A stretch of 64,000 bases of DNA from Rhabdophis nuchalis. Taxonomy: Eukaryota; Chordata; Lepidosauria; Squamata; Natricidae. Positions 33,209-43,673 of the stretch are shown one piece after another; positions within the stretch are counted from its first letter, which is position 1; every line of letters starts with the position of its first letter. The stretch is taken from positions 97,948,375 through 98,012,374 of the forward strand of contig CM077644.1 in the NCBI GenBank assembly GCA_039707465.1, written 5' to 3'. Position numbers and translations under genes: made by a program. The notes under the pieces are model-generated. The model had not been told where the DNA came from. It ran no database searches and saw only the letters and a program-made list of their open reading frames with translations.

Positions 33209-33728
33209 AACACCAGAGCAGAGTATACGCAGTTTCAGATGAACACATGCAAACACACAGTACAATGAGAAAGCACACACGCATGCACATGGCAAGAGAC
33301 AACATTCTTCACAAATTTATTACACCAGAAGTAAAGTGCAGATGCCTCCTACGGCTGCTTCTTGTGAAGGTGTTGGGAAGTATTCCAGCAGCCATCCTCC
33401 ACATGCTTTCCCAACCGTGTTTAATTTAATTCAGTTGTTTCATAAGATAATTGCTTGATTTGAAAGGAAACCATTGTTGAGCCATGATTCATAAGGTAGC
33501 AAAATGAGCAGTATCTGAGGTGGATGATTTGTTCTGCCTATGCACTAGGAATGATTCCATAGTCCAACTGCATCCAAATAATCTAAGAAGAAGCAGAAGT
33601 TCCTCCTTCCAGTGAATGAAGAACAGCAGTAAGTTATGCAGTGCTGTGGCATGCAGCTTCTTTAGTGGCTGAGTATTTTGTGCTTACAAGAGCCTCTCAT
33701 CACTCATTCATTTTGTATTCATTTTCAG
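33209..33728. other. No gene recognised
   Basis: Leads into a pyrimidine-rich tract at 33705-33726. Confidence 0.35.
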
Positions 33729-34009
33729 CAGAACAAGAAAAGTCCTTTCATCACAGGATGCTAGTATGGGATTCTCTACACTTACTGCATTCAGAATCAG
33801 GCAAAAAACAATCCAGTGCAAGAAATAGTTCAAATAGAATCTGGGATCAGGCTCAGAAATCTTCCCGAGAAACAGCAACATGGGACCCTCCACCTCCCAC
33901 TTCAAATTCACAGAAGCCAACTATGCAACCTGGCCATGAGCAACTTCCCATGAAGAGAGTGAGGATCAACACTCCTAATGTATCACTACTTGTCAGCCCT
34001 CACAGATAG
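33729..34009 (+). CDS. Candidate terminal coding exon of an unknown host gene
   Basis: A frame of about 93 codons runs from an AG at 33727-33728 to a TAG stop. The AG is preceded by a good-looking polypyrimidine tract (TTTTGTATTCATTTTCAG). The product is hydrophilic, with WDPPPPTSNSQKP and KRVRINTPNVSLLV, and looks like a disordered tail. It is not transposon-like, but I recognise no protein and see no polyadenylation signal close downstream. It may be chance. Confidence 0.2.
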
Positions 34010-34510
34010 ACCAGCCAGTGAACAGGAGTAGATGAACTAATTTTAGTGTACCATAAGGCTACATTAACAAAGTCTGCCAAAACTGAAGGCACAAACTGCT
34101 CACCATCACTTTTGATTGTTTGATTCTTCAGGGTGTCCTTTTTAAGTTTCTTTCTCTGACCATTAAGCAACTATTTGCTCCCATATCTGATTGTTTCCCA
34201 GGCAACATATATTCCCTTCTTTCTCAATATCTGGAAGATACTCTACTGTACACACACACCTCTCAAAGAATCCTCTCTACTGGGCAACCTGTAGCCTTCC
34301 AGATTTTTCTGAATCACAACTCTTTTAAGGCTATCAAATCTGGCCTGGAAAAATTTGGATAACCCCCAGTAGCAGCACCAAAATACAGAACATTTTAGTT
34401 CTGGCAGTCCTCCTATTTATGCAGGTTAGATATGGTAGCCCTACACTCTTCCAGAATCTCTCATTATTGGCCATGTTGACTGGAGCTTCTGAGGACTGTA
34501 GTTCAGTAAC
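34010..34510. other. No gene recognised
   Basis: No supportable call. Confidence 0.35.
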
Positions 34511-34518
34511 ATCTATAT

Positions 34519-34713
34519 CAGTGCTTCTCAACCTGTGGGTGGCAACCCCTTTGGGGGTTGAACAATCCTTTCACAGGGGTCACCTAAGACCATCGGAAAA
34601 CACATATTTTCAATGGTCTTAGGAACCGAGACACCAATTTTATGATTGGGGGTCACCACAACATGAGGAATTGCATTAAAGGGTTGCAGCATTGGGAAGG
34701 TTGAGAACCACTG
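34519..34713. mobile_element. SPIN-type hAT transposon, non-autonomous
   Basis: Left end CAGTGCTTCTCAACCTGTGG followed by CCCTTTGGGGGTTGAAC, TCACAGGGGTCACCTAAGAC and CATCGGAAAACACATATTTT; right end GTTGAGAACCACTG. This matches the SPIN family from memory. Duplications ATCTATAT (34511-34518) and GTCTATAT (34714-34721) match at 7 of 8 with TA central, the Buster-group pattern. The 195-bp copy lacks the transposase; it is an internal-deletion derivative. Confidence 0.9.
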
Positions 34714-34721
34714 GTCTATAT

Positions 34722-35205
34722 GGTCTCACATTTCTCACCCATGCTCTGACTAATAACAAAACGAGCCTTTACCTGATTTTAAAGCAAAGTGCAATACCAA
34801 GAATAGCATGAAAGAGATTCTATTGAAATATACTATAATAATTATAATGCAATGCAATGCAGTACAGTACAGTACAATACAGTACAGTACAATACAATAC
34901 TAATGAATCAATTATGAGCATATAGTTTTTCTCAGACATGAAACTCATTGAATGCGATTTTGTTACTAGGCACCCCTTTTCTAACCTGGCATGTTTTGAA
35001 AGCTTGTTATGAAACATTTGTTGTCTTGAGTTCATTGGAAGAAAGAATAATTTAATAATAAAGAAACTATGGCAATATGAATGGGAATAGGTATCTATGT
35101 TGTTATTTCCAGAGTCAGATACACACACAAAGGTAGACATTCTATAGCCCTTGTTTTTAAATTATTGTAATGGTTATCCTCAGAGCCAGCTGGGATGACC
35201 AGGAA
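34722..35205. other. No gene; (ACAGT)/(ACAAT) microsatellite at 34846-34901
   Basis: An ATGCA/ACAGT/ACAAT mixed pentamer array without an attached CR1 body; could be a relic of a CR1 tail. The rest is unassigned. Confidence 0.6.
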
Positions 35206-35220
35206 ATGTTTGAATTTTTT

Positions 35221-35785
35221 TTTTCATTAAGTTTTTATTTTTAGTTTTCAGAACAGACACAACACAAAAAAACCCTCTTTTTTTACGTAATGTGTATCAA
35301 TTGGTTACAAAAAAGATGAATAAATAAATTTTTTCCATGCATTCCTTTCACTGTCACCCGTAATTCATACAAATTCTGGTAATTTAGATCAAATATATTT
35401 GTGCATACTACCATCATCATACCCCCATTCTTGTTTCATTGTGGTTTCTTTCCTTTCTGTCAGTAGTACAGTGCGAGATTGAATAAATTAACCCTTTTTC
35501 CACCTTCTAGTTAAGATCTTTTTCTTCACTTCAGTTCCTCATCATTCTTTTTTACTTTTTCTAACCATTGATACCACAGCTCCCAATTTCCTCCCTCCTC
35601 TTTGTGTTCATTTTTTTAGTACTTTAGATAACATATCTAATTCGGCACAATCAGTTATCTTGTATATTAGGTTTTCTCCTGACTGAATGTTAGGGTCTTT
35701 CCACCTTTGCACAAGGAGCATCCTTGCCGCAGTTAGCACATAAGTGATCAGGTACTTGATTCTTTTACTCATTGGGTCTGGCAGG
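35221..35785 (-). mobile_element. L1 LINE 3' end
   Basis: Flanking repeats ATGTTTGAATTTTTT at 35206-35220 and 35786-35800. Minus-strand translation near 35755-35700 gives YVLTAARMLLVQRWKD, the counterpart of YMVTAARLLIAQHW in the L1 at 5.5 kb. Stops follow, then 3' UTR. 5' truncated and dead; older than the 5-kb copy. Confidence 0.8.
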
Positions 35786-35800
35786 ATGTTTGAATTTTTT

Positions 35801-37188
35801 TTGATTAAAGGGGTGTAAGAGGAAGGACGGTGATAAAACGAAGGCTCTGTTTATAAGAGCTCCTGCATCCCCAGATAAGTATGCATTGGAAACCCTAAAA
35901 AGCTTCAAGCAGTGCAGATAATCCTGTTGTAATGCCATCTTCTCCACTCAAATGTGTTCCATATATAAGCGGCACATTCCCCACTATTCCTAGCCAGCAC
36001 TGAGCATTATGGCAGCTGAAGTCACACACTTCTGAAAATCAACAATTGAAAAAGGCAGACTAGAAGAATGCTCTGACTTGGCCATGTCTTCAAGCAATTT
36101 GTAAAAAATAAATCTCTGCTCAACACCAGTTTCTCCAATCAGCCACTAGCAGCTACATCCTCTCCATTTGATCTGCTCCCCATGAAGCTGCAGTATGGAT
36201 TCCCATTTCCTTGCTGAAGCTGGTTTCTCTGGGGAAGAGAAGCAAGCCAGAATCTTGATTTGATTCTTTAAACTAAACTCCAAAAATTCCTTTTGCTGTT
36301 GCACTAAATTTTCCTAGAGTCATCCTAGAGTGGTGACCTTTCAGAAATATTAGTCTTTTTTTTTTAAGCAGAATGTCAGATGGAGAGAGAATATTTCAAA
36401 ATGGCAAGTTTGTGCAGTGTGATACATCAGGGAAAAATGTACCGACCTTAATGGTGGGCAGGATGGGGGAGATGCAAATGACATAACCACAGCAACCAAT
36501 TTGGATCAACAAAGCAGGAAAGGAAGAAAATAATGTGAAAAAGAAGCAGGCAGGTTGTTTTTCAGGTATATGGCAGAGAATGGCAGAGAAAGCCATGTTG
36601 AACATTTAAAAAATGTTTTGAGAAGGAAAATACAATCAAAGGTGGACTTCTATAATCTGTACCTAATAAAGGGGAATCTGTTACAATCTGTAACAGAAAG
36701 AAGAAAGCTTTCTGTTCATTTCTGGATGATGGTGTCGTTTTGAAATCTCTTTGGAAATATATATATATTTTTAACAACATTTCATGCCTTTGTCATTTTG
36801 TAAATTTCACTTTTCTTTGCCTGGAACTCTAGCCCCCTTTAGCAACTCATTTCTGTGTTCATGAAGTCTCAAGTTTCTTTGTTGCTTTGCTGTCAGTTTT
36901 TAGCCAATGATGTTTCTCCTGATGGACTAAACAATTTATGTTTCACAGTGTAATGGTATGTAGGAATGACCTTGGGAGACAGGGCAAACAAACGCTGCCT
37001 AAAGAACAGGCAGTGAAGATAGAGCATAAGCCTATCTGTGCAAGAAGCTCAGAAGGTACTTTCCCCAAGTTATCAAACTATAAAGGCGGCAGCAGAAGAA
37101 TTGCACTCTCAGACTCTCAAGATTTTGTTCATACAGCTTTCAATAAAGCAGAATATAGTAGAATGAATTTATATGGCCATGTTTCGTT
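35801..37188. other. No gene recognised
   Basis: AT-rich; only short frames. Possibly unique host sequence. Confidence 0.4.
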
Positions 37189-37190
37189 CA

Positions 37191-37240
37191 TACATACATA
37201 CATACATACATACATACATACATACATACATACATACATA
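37191..37240 (+). repeat. (CATA)n microsatellite
   Basis: About 12 perfect units. Confidence 0.97.
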
Positions 37241-37404
37241 ATCACGCATATACCCACACATATTATATTAGGACTTTTGCTAAGATCTTTGAAAAATCGA
37301 TTAAACAAAACAATATTTCCATATGTCAGTCTTACCAGGTAGATCAAACACAAAACATGGCCATATAAACTCATTCTCCTTTTGCCATATTTATGTAGTA
37401 TATA

Positions 37405-37851
37405 CAGTGGTACCTCGGTTCACGAACGCTTCTGTTCACGAACAACTCGGTTCACGAACAGAAAAGTTCATCAAAATATGCTCCGGTTCACGAACTCCGC
37501 TTCGGTTCACGAACAGGAGCCGCGGCCATTTTAATGCTATTTCCTGGCTGTCACATGGTTGTGACTTCTTGTAGGAAGATCGTGGAGAGAAGGAGACACA
37601 GAAAAAAGTACACTGTGAGTACTTTCAGTGACTTTTTTGATTTTTGTTATGCTTTTAGATTACTATACTGTACTAATGTGTATTGTAATTTGTTTCATAT
37701 TTTTTGTGCTTCAAAAACCAAAAAAAAATATCAGAACAGATTAACCAGATTTACATTAAACCCTATGGGAAACTGTGCCTCGGTTCATGACCAATTCGGT
37801 TCGTGACCAGAGTCAGTTCACGAATTAAGTTCGTGAACCGAGGTACCACTG
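37405..37851. mobile_element. Tigger/pogo-like MITE
   Basis: Inverted ends CAGTGGTACCTCGGTTCACG and CGTGAACCGAGGTACCACTG, perfect over 20 bp, flanked by TA (37403-37404, 37852-37853). Subterminal GGTTCACGAAC is repeated several times. The CAGTGGTACCTCG terminus is typical of Tigger elements. 447 bp, non-coding. Confidence 0.92.
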
Positions 37852-37853
37852 TA

Positions 37854-38139
37854 CTGGAGGTGGTTACCCTTTGAGAGCTGTATGCAATGAAATTTCATTT
37901 TAATGTATGCCGATTAGTGTACATTCAAAGTGACAATAAAATTATTCTATTCCAAATTTGTCCTGTTCTTCAATCTTTTTACAACTTTATAATTTATTTA
38001 GCTTTTTTGCCACTTGTTTTACATTCTTTCCTTCAGTTGCTAGTTGAAAACTAGTTGAAACTCTTATCTTCTATTTTGGGATGTCGTTTTACTCACCAAG
38101 TGCTTTTTCAGCTTTGTTATTTGGAAGACCTCCTTCTAT
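37854..38139. other. No gene recognised
   Basis: No supportable call. Confidence 0.35.
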
Positions 38140-38370
38140 GTATGCATTTATTAATATCCTGCCATTCTTATTTTTATAAATAACTCCAGGTAGTCAACAT
38201 ATCCAATACATCTTCTTCCTCCTATTTTCCAAGCAACAACAACCCTGTGAGGTGAATTGAGCTGACAGAGTGACTGGTCCAAGGTCACCCTTTCATGGCA
38301 TGGAACTAGAACTCATGGTCTCCTGGTTTCTAGTGTGGGTATCTTAACCACTAGATCAAACTGATTCTTT
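38140..38370 (-). mobile_element. CORE/MIR-like tRNA SINE
   Basis: Minus strand begins with AGTTTGATCTAGTGGTTAAG (A box) and GAGTTCTAGTTCC (B box), then GGTGACCTTGGACCAGTCAC and CTCACAGGGTTGTTGTTG, and ends in a region resembling an L2 3' end. Further copies at 40905 and 59870. Confidence 0.75.
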
Positions 38371-39610
38371 TAACTGTAAAATAATTGTAAATTGAAAGTG
38401 ATTAGAAATTGAGATGGTTGAACCCAGGGTCCTTAAAGGCTCTGCTATAGTTGAGAGCTTAATAGATTTGCTTGACTACTGATGCTCAGGCTCACTGGCT
38501 GATCACTGTACTGCAATCTCTTTACAAGGAACAATCATCTGGAGTGCAAATGGGCAATCTCTTGTTCTCTTCTTTTCTGGAGAGGTTCCTCTGGACTGAG
38601 CTTACCACCAATCTATAGGTTCTCAGACCATATCAATTCTTCCCTTTCAAGGATATCTACTGTAGTTCACCATTTTTCCTCACCTGGAGTCCTAATGCTG
38701 CTTAATCAGCAATTGTGAGAATTAATAATTTGTTCTCTTTTATGTAGAGGAATCATGGATGGATCCAACAGCTTAGGATGTCTTATTTTCACAGTGCTGG
38801 GGATGTTGAATAAGGCAGTTGTTTTATTTTTAGTTGTTTTTCTTGTTAAAGGACAAAATCCTGGCTTTCTTGCTATAGATGTTGCCCTCTATCATTTTCT
38901 CTTCGGTATTTATTTCTTTACTTTGTTCCTGAACATGTTGATGCAAAAGTAAATCTCAGTGAGATCATGAGAGTTCATTCCCAAGTTATAATATATTTTC
39001 AGTACACCAGCCCCACTGCTTCTGATTTGAACTTGAAGGTACATATAAGAGAAAGCTTATCACAATGCAGATGGGGTTTATGATGAATTTAATATGCTTA
39101 CACATGCCAGATTGCTTTGCTGTTTCAGGATATGAAGTGGAAGATAAGCAGTATCATCACCTCTCCTCACTTACAAGCTTGTTTCTGAACCTTTGAATAC
39201 AAATGTGCAATTTATCAGAAGGTTACCTTCATTTACATTCTAAATGTGGCTTAACTGTGTCCTATTCATTTAGCTTGCCCCAACCCAGATGTTAAAATGG
39301 TGCAGAAAGAATAGGTTCATTCATTGCCCTAAACCTCACGATCTGAGCCAAGGCCTTAGCTTGGCTTTGGCATACCTCATTCACAAATATAACTTTACAA
39401 ATCATATCATTTGGCTTAGAAGGTTCTGGCTCATCCAGGAAGCCATGGTTAAGTACACTATGGCCATGGATTAGTGTGAAGAATGAACTTAGGCAAAGAA
39501 TGGAGAACTGGCAAGAAAGGACCATATTTTGCAAAATCAAAATCCTTTTAAAAGTTTGGAAAAACATAGCTGATTGAAAAAAGTTTTCAACAAAGTTTCT
39601 CCTTTTTATA
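38371..39610. other. No gene recognised
   Basis: The short hydrophobic frame at 38755-38952 has no homology that I recognise. Confidence 0.35.
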
Positions 39611-39611
39611 T

Positions 39612-39948
39612 TACTAGCTGATAACCCCAGCATTGCCCAAGTATTTATTTATAGGGGGAAAATGTCCGGACCAAATGTAATTTCTAATGATGGATTTTTC
39701 CCCTTACCAGAAAGAGCTCCCTTGGGGGTACTGTGAATCCGTTACCATTGCAACTCCACTGCGGTGCACAGCAGAAGCCATTTTAAGGCACAACAGGCTG
39801 TTTCTTAACAGAACACACACCCTGAGGGGTTTTAGGGGTGCCTTACCCCCACAGCATTTGTTTCCAGAGAGTAAGTCATCTGTGCACCAAGTTTGGTTGA
39901 AATTGCTTGAGGCGTTCCAGAATTATGCTGGAATATACACACATTCAG
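39612..39948 (+). mobile_element. Unclassified interspersed repeat, copy A
   Basis: Starts ACTAGCTGATAACCCCAGCA and ends near GAATTATGCTGGAATATACA, followed by a (GT)n. Copy B at 48984 shares this layout, including GGACCAAATGTAATTTC, CCATTTTAAGGCACAACA and TTGAAATTGCTTGAGGCGTT-like words. No reading frame. Family identity not known to me. Confidence 0.75.
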
Positions 39949-39950
<2 letters not shown>

Positions 39951-40007
<57 letters not shown>

Positions 40008-40027
40008 GATAGAAGATAGATAGTTAG

Positions 40028-40096
<69 letters not shown>
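39951..40096 (+). repeat. (GT)n-(ATAG)n compound microsatellite
   Basis: 26 GT units (to about 40003) then ATAG units with one or two interruptions. It starts exactly where copy A of the unclassified repeat ends. Confidence 0.96.
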
Positions 40097-40904
40097 TACT
40101 GTTGTGTTATTATTATATGTAACAGTTCCACTCATTTTTACAGCTTTGGATGTTTAACTGAGTGTTTCTCTTTGTGCTGTTGTGATGCTCTATCATCACC
40201 ATTTATGAATTGTAGAAATAAAGGAAAGGACCCTCCATTAATCTGGTTACATAAAGTTCTATTCAACCCAAAATTCAACCCAAAGCTCTCAAAATTCCTA
40301 GCCAGAATAGCTGACCATTTGCAATTCTGAGAACTGACTTATGAAGGTCATTGAGTCTTCTTGGGCTAATATCATCTCTTGAAAAACCAAAAAAAAGTGA
40401 ACATATGCATTCTGTGGGAAAGGGTACAACTAAGCTAAAAAAAATGATCAGCTGCTGTTAGCAAATGATCAGATTTGTTTCCCTTGTTTAGATAGAAAAC
40501 AAATTGTAATATCATGCTGAGGTCTTGCCTCCTCCAACCATCCAAGTTTACTAAGAAAAGCTTGCCAAGTCACCAGTCACCATAAGGCTGTAGAACTGTT
40601 CATAAGAAGTGGTATATGCATTGAATTTCTTGTGATGCAAGTGTTTCTTGGGTAGCTTTCAGAATTCAGCCAGTGGTTCTCCCAAAGATAAGGAGGCGGT
40701 GGATGTCCATTCAGGCCATGGGTGGTGTTGACTTTAAGCCTGCAGGCATTTGGCTCTGCATTCAGTCTGAGGAGTATTGTGAAATTTACCAAAGATCAAA
40801 ATATTTGCTTCCAGTCTAGAAAAACATTTCCTCACTGGCACCTCTCTCCTAAAGACAATATTTTACTTGCTATCAGATGTTAAACTTGTCCTTTAAAAAA
40901 AATG
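40097..40904. other. No gene recognised
   Basis: No supportable call. Confidence 0.35.
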
Positions 40905-41115
40905 GCTGCCTTTAAGTCATTGTTGACTCCTGGCAACTGCCTGTGCTGGTCTTTGCAGTTTTCTTGGCAAGTTTTTTTAGAAGTGGTTTGCCGTGTCCTT
41001 TTTCCTAGGACTGACACAATGACTGGCTCAAGGTCACTCAGCTGGCTTTGGGCCTAATGCGGGACTAGAACTCGCTATGTCTCCCAGTTTCTAAGTGGAA
41101 GGCCCTAACCACCAT
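40905..41115 (-). mobile_element. CORE/MIR-like tRNA SINE
   Basis: Minus strand: GTGGTTAGGGCC-type A box, GAGTTCTAGTCCCGC B box, AGCTGAGTGACCTTGAGCCA, then AAAACTGCAAAGACC and a CAGTTGCCAGGAGTC tail. Same family as 38140 with a different 3' segment. Confidence 0.72.
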
Positions 41116-41540
41116 CTATATACTACTACAATTCTGTTGTCTGTTTGTAACCTTTAATCGAGTGAAACGGTGCATCTCAGATCAACATTTATGAATCAAT
41201 ATATCTTAGATGGGCTAATTTACAGAATGCATCCATAATCCAGATTCATGATCCCATGCGATTGAAATTTGGCAAATTTGTGGCTTCTTTAGTGCTGCTG
41301 CATCATTGCAGTCAGCCATGTTTAGCTGATTCTCATTTCCAATGCTCCCTTGCTAGTCTCCACAAATCATTTAGCAAGCTGGAAGGAAATGCACACTTGA
41401 TCATGATTTGTCCACACTCCCTGCTGGCTTTGCTTGACAATAGACAACATTGACAATGGAGAAGCCAGTGCAGAAGATAACAAGTGGCTCAGGTAAGTCT
41501 CTCTTGTCTGCATTTGCACCAAACTGGCCACTTGCATATC
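41116..41540. other. No gene recognised
   Basis: No supportable call. Confidence 0.35.
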
Positions 41541-41549
41541 CCCATATAC

Positions 41550-41879
41550 CAGCGATGGCGAACCTTTTTAGGTTCGCGTGCCATAAGGGGGGGGGAACAC
41601 AGGGGGGTCATGTGCTGGCATGCCACACCCATAATGCAATGCGCATCCCCCAGTGTACATGCAAGCATGACAGGTGCTCCCCCCCCATTTTTTACATGCT
41701 TTTTTCGCCCTCCCAACACTCCAGAGGCTTTATAGGAGCCTGGGGAGGGCAAAAACAGCCCCCCTTCCCCCCCCAGAGGCCCTCCGGAGGCTTCAGGAGC
41801 TTCCCTGAAGCCTCCGGAGGACTAAACATGATGTTACAAGCAAACCTGTTGCACGCGTGCCATAGGTCCGCCATCACTG
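41550..41879. mobile_element. hAT element (CAGCGATGGC termini)
   Basis: Ends CAGCGATGGCGAACCTTTTT and GGTCCGCCATCACTG; duplications CCATATAC (41542-41549) and CCATATAT (41880-41887), 7 of 8 with central TA. The uninterrupted equivalent of the 15065 element. The CCTCCGGAGGCTT palindrome in the middle is its own. Non-coding. Confidence 0.9.
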
Positions 41880-41889
41880 CCATATATCT

Positions 41890-42215
41890 TTTCCAAGCCG
41901 TGCCACATCCCTGCATGCCCTCATCACCCATGTGGTACTTCTTGTGTACCCCTGAGTACCTTCCCAACCCATTGCCATACCTCCCTGCACCTTCTTTGAT
42001 TGCACAACCCCAGGCATCCTTCCAACCTACACTACACCCCCAACAAACTTTTCCCCATGGCATATTTCACATACGTCTGCACAACCTGCCTCACCTTTGC
42101 AATGACCTGCAAGGTGCCTATTGGTTTTTTTATTTTTAAGTCAGTGGGGAAGCCAATAGGAATTCCATGTGGGAGGGAGGAAGGACAAGGTGGGAAGGGA
42201 AGGAAAAGGGAGGAG
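41890..42215. other. No gene recognised
   Basis: C-rich, chance frame only. Confidence 0.35.
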
Positions 42216-42221
42216 AGAGGA

Positions 42222-42282
42222 GGGAGGGAGGGAGGGAGGGAGGGAAGGAAGGAAGGAAGGAAGGAAGGAAGGAAGGAAGGAA
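42222..42282 (+). repeat. (GGGA)n-(GGAA)n microsatellite
   Basis: Two adjoining tetranucleotide tracts. Confidence 0.95.
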
Positions 42283-42843
42283 GATTTCTAACAGAAGTTG
42301 CTTCCCTTCTCATTGATTTTTTTTGCCCACCTCTGCTCATTCTGTTTCTCTGTTTAGATAAGGAAATGATCTCCGAAACGATGACCAAAGCAGATCACCG
42401 GTTGTCAGATACATATATATTTATTAATAGTGGGTAAAGTATGAATTAATTGTATTAAACCTGGAAGCTACTTGGCCATTACTAGAGCCTACATGACTTT
42501 TTCATATCTATCCTGGATAAACAGCATGGAATATCATCATAATCACTGTTGTTGTTAGATGAAGATTGCTCATAAAGTTGACTGGGGAACAATTCTCTTG
42601 CTTTTCTTTGCTGCTGAAATGCATTTTATAACGGGAAAACTGCAGCAAATGATTTGATGTGTTCCCAGAGCCCCAAATGCTGTTTAATTCCCTTTCATTT
42701 GGATGGTTGAAAATGAAAGCCTCAGTAGAACGTGTAAATATTACAAGCCTTAGAAGACAGAACAACTCTATCTTTGCTTCCATCTACAGGTCATCTGGAT
42801 GTTTTCAGCCTAGACAACGCAGACAAAATTAAGAACAGGAATG
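42283..42843. other. No gene recognised
   Basis: No supportable call. Confidence 0.35.
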
Positions 42844-43195
42844 ATATGAGGCAGTGGTGGGTTGCAGGCAGTATGCTCCAGTATGGGCGTCCTGGTGCCT
42901 GTCCAGAGCACCAGATACTGTTCCGGTATGATGCTCTGGAGGGCCCACCCACCTGCCTGTTGTTCTTATCTGTCTTTGAATTTTTGGGTGCTTCTGCGCA
43001 CAGCTCATACTGTGCCTGCGCGATGCTCTGCTGAGCAGCTGGAGTGTCATTGATAAGGTGACCAGATGTCCCGCTTTTGGCGGGACAGTCCCGATTGGTA
43101 ACAATTTGTCCCGCGTCCCATGGCACTTTAAAAAAGTCCCGATTTGTTGTTGTTGTTGTGAGACATTCGCAGCTACTTCATTCTTTCCGATAGGG

Positions 43196-43218
43196 AACTG
43201 CATTTCCCAAGATGCCTC
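43196..43218 (+). promoter_or_regulatory. ZNF143/Staf-like motif in the captured block
   Basis: AACTGCATTTCCCAAGATGCC resembles the long ZNF143 consensus (ACTACAnnTCCCAnnATGC), which is common at housekeeping CpG-island promoters. Its position 67 bp before the striatin-like reading frame suggests that the core promoter came along with exon 1. The match is by eye. Confidence 0.5.
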
Positions 43219-43284
43219 AGGTCCTCCAAGAGCTGAACGCGGTTTTGGAATTGACTCCAGCGAGGCCCAGTAGCCGCGGCAGGG

Positions 43285-43473
43285 GTGGCGGACAGGGAAG
43301 TGGTGGCGGTGGTGACAGCAGCAGCCGCTGGCAGTGCTTCAGCAGGGCCGGCTCCAGCCTCTGCAGTGCAGGCTCAGTACAGCGTCCCCGGCATCCTGCA
43401 TTTCCTGCAGCACGAGTGGGGCCGCTTTGAAGCCGAGAGAGCCAAGTGGGAGGCGGAGCGAGCAGAACTGCAG
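43285..43473 (+). pseudogene. Striatin-family exon 1 fragment captured by a hAT MITE
   Basis: The frame of 63 codons has an Ala-rich N-terminal part and then QYSVPGILHFLQHEW, GRFEAERAKWEAERAELQ. This is the hallmark of the striatin family (STRN, STRN3, STRN4): the caveolin-binding segment running into the coiled coil that scaffolds PP2A in STRIPAK complexes. In striatin genes exon 1 ends at AELQ; here the frame reaches CAG exactly there and GTAGCC follows as a splice donor, so capture was from genomic DNA, not mRNA. No in-frame ATG: the likely start is GTG (43285), and a stop stands upstream at 43252. I cannot tell STRN from STRN4. No other striatin exon is present. Confidence 0.87.
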
Positions 43474-43673
43474 GTAGCCTTCCCTCAATGGTGTCCCGCT
43501 TTACCCATTTAAAAATCTGGTCACCTTAGTCATGGAGGCTCACGGAGGTGTCACTGGAGAGTAGGATGCATGCGCGTGCTGCATGTGCGCTGCACGCGTT
43601 CATGTGGAGGACACAGGGGGCCCTTGTACCATACTGTTTGCAATGGGATCCGGAACCCACCACTGATATGAGG

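Larger units (their letters stand above)
43054..43528. mobile_element. hAT MITE (TAAGGTGACC termini) carrying a captured host exon
   Basis: Inverted ends TAAGGTGACCAGATGTCCCG and (right) ATCTGGTCACCTTA. Flanks GTCATTGA (43046-43053) and GTCATGGA (43529-43536) match at 7 of 8. Typical MITE interior (GTCCCG repeats) at about 43070-43150 and 43490-43505; between them lies a GC-rich non-transposon block holding a striatin-like exon. It sits inside the hAT element 42852-43665, so it is not at the native gene. Confidence 0.9.
42852..43665. mobile_element. hAT element (CAGTGGTGGG termini), host of a second hAT
   Basis: Left end CAGTGGTGGGTTGC, right end GGAACCCACCACTG; perfect 8-bp duplications ATATGAGG (42844-42851, 43666-43673). 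Interior has GCATGCGCGTGC-type CpG sequence. Without the nested 475-bp MITE and its 8-bp duplication it would be about 330 bp. Non-coding itself. Confidence 0.93.

Noticed and set aside
38755..38952. Small hydrophobic protein (65 codons)
   Set aside because: No homology recognised, no promoter or splice context; expected by chance in AT-rich DNA.
43212..43430. ATG-started Gly-rich frame in the striatin block
   Set aside because: It is in a different frame from the striatin-like sequence and its ATG belongs to the ZNF143-like motif; a frameshifted original N-terminus cannot be excluded.
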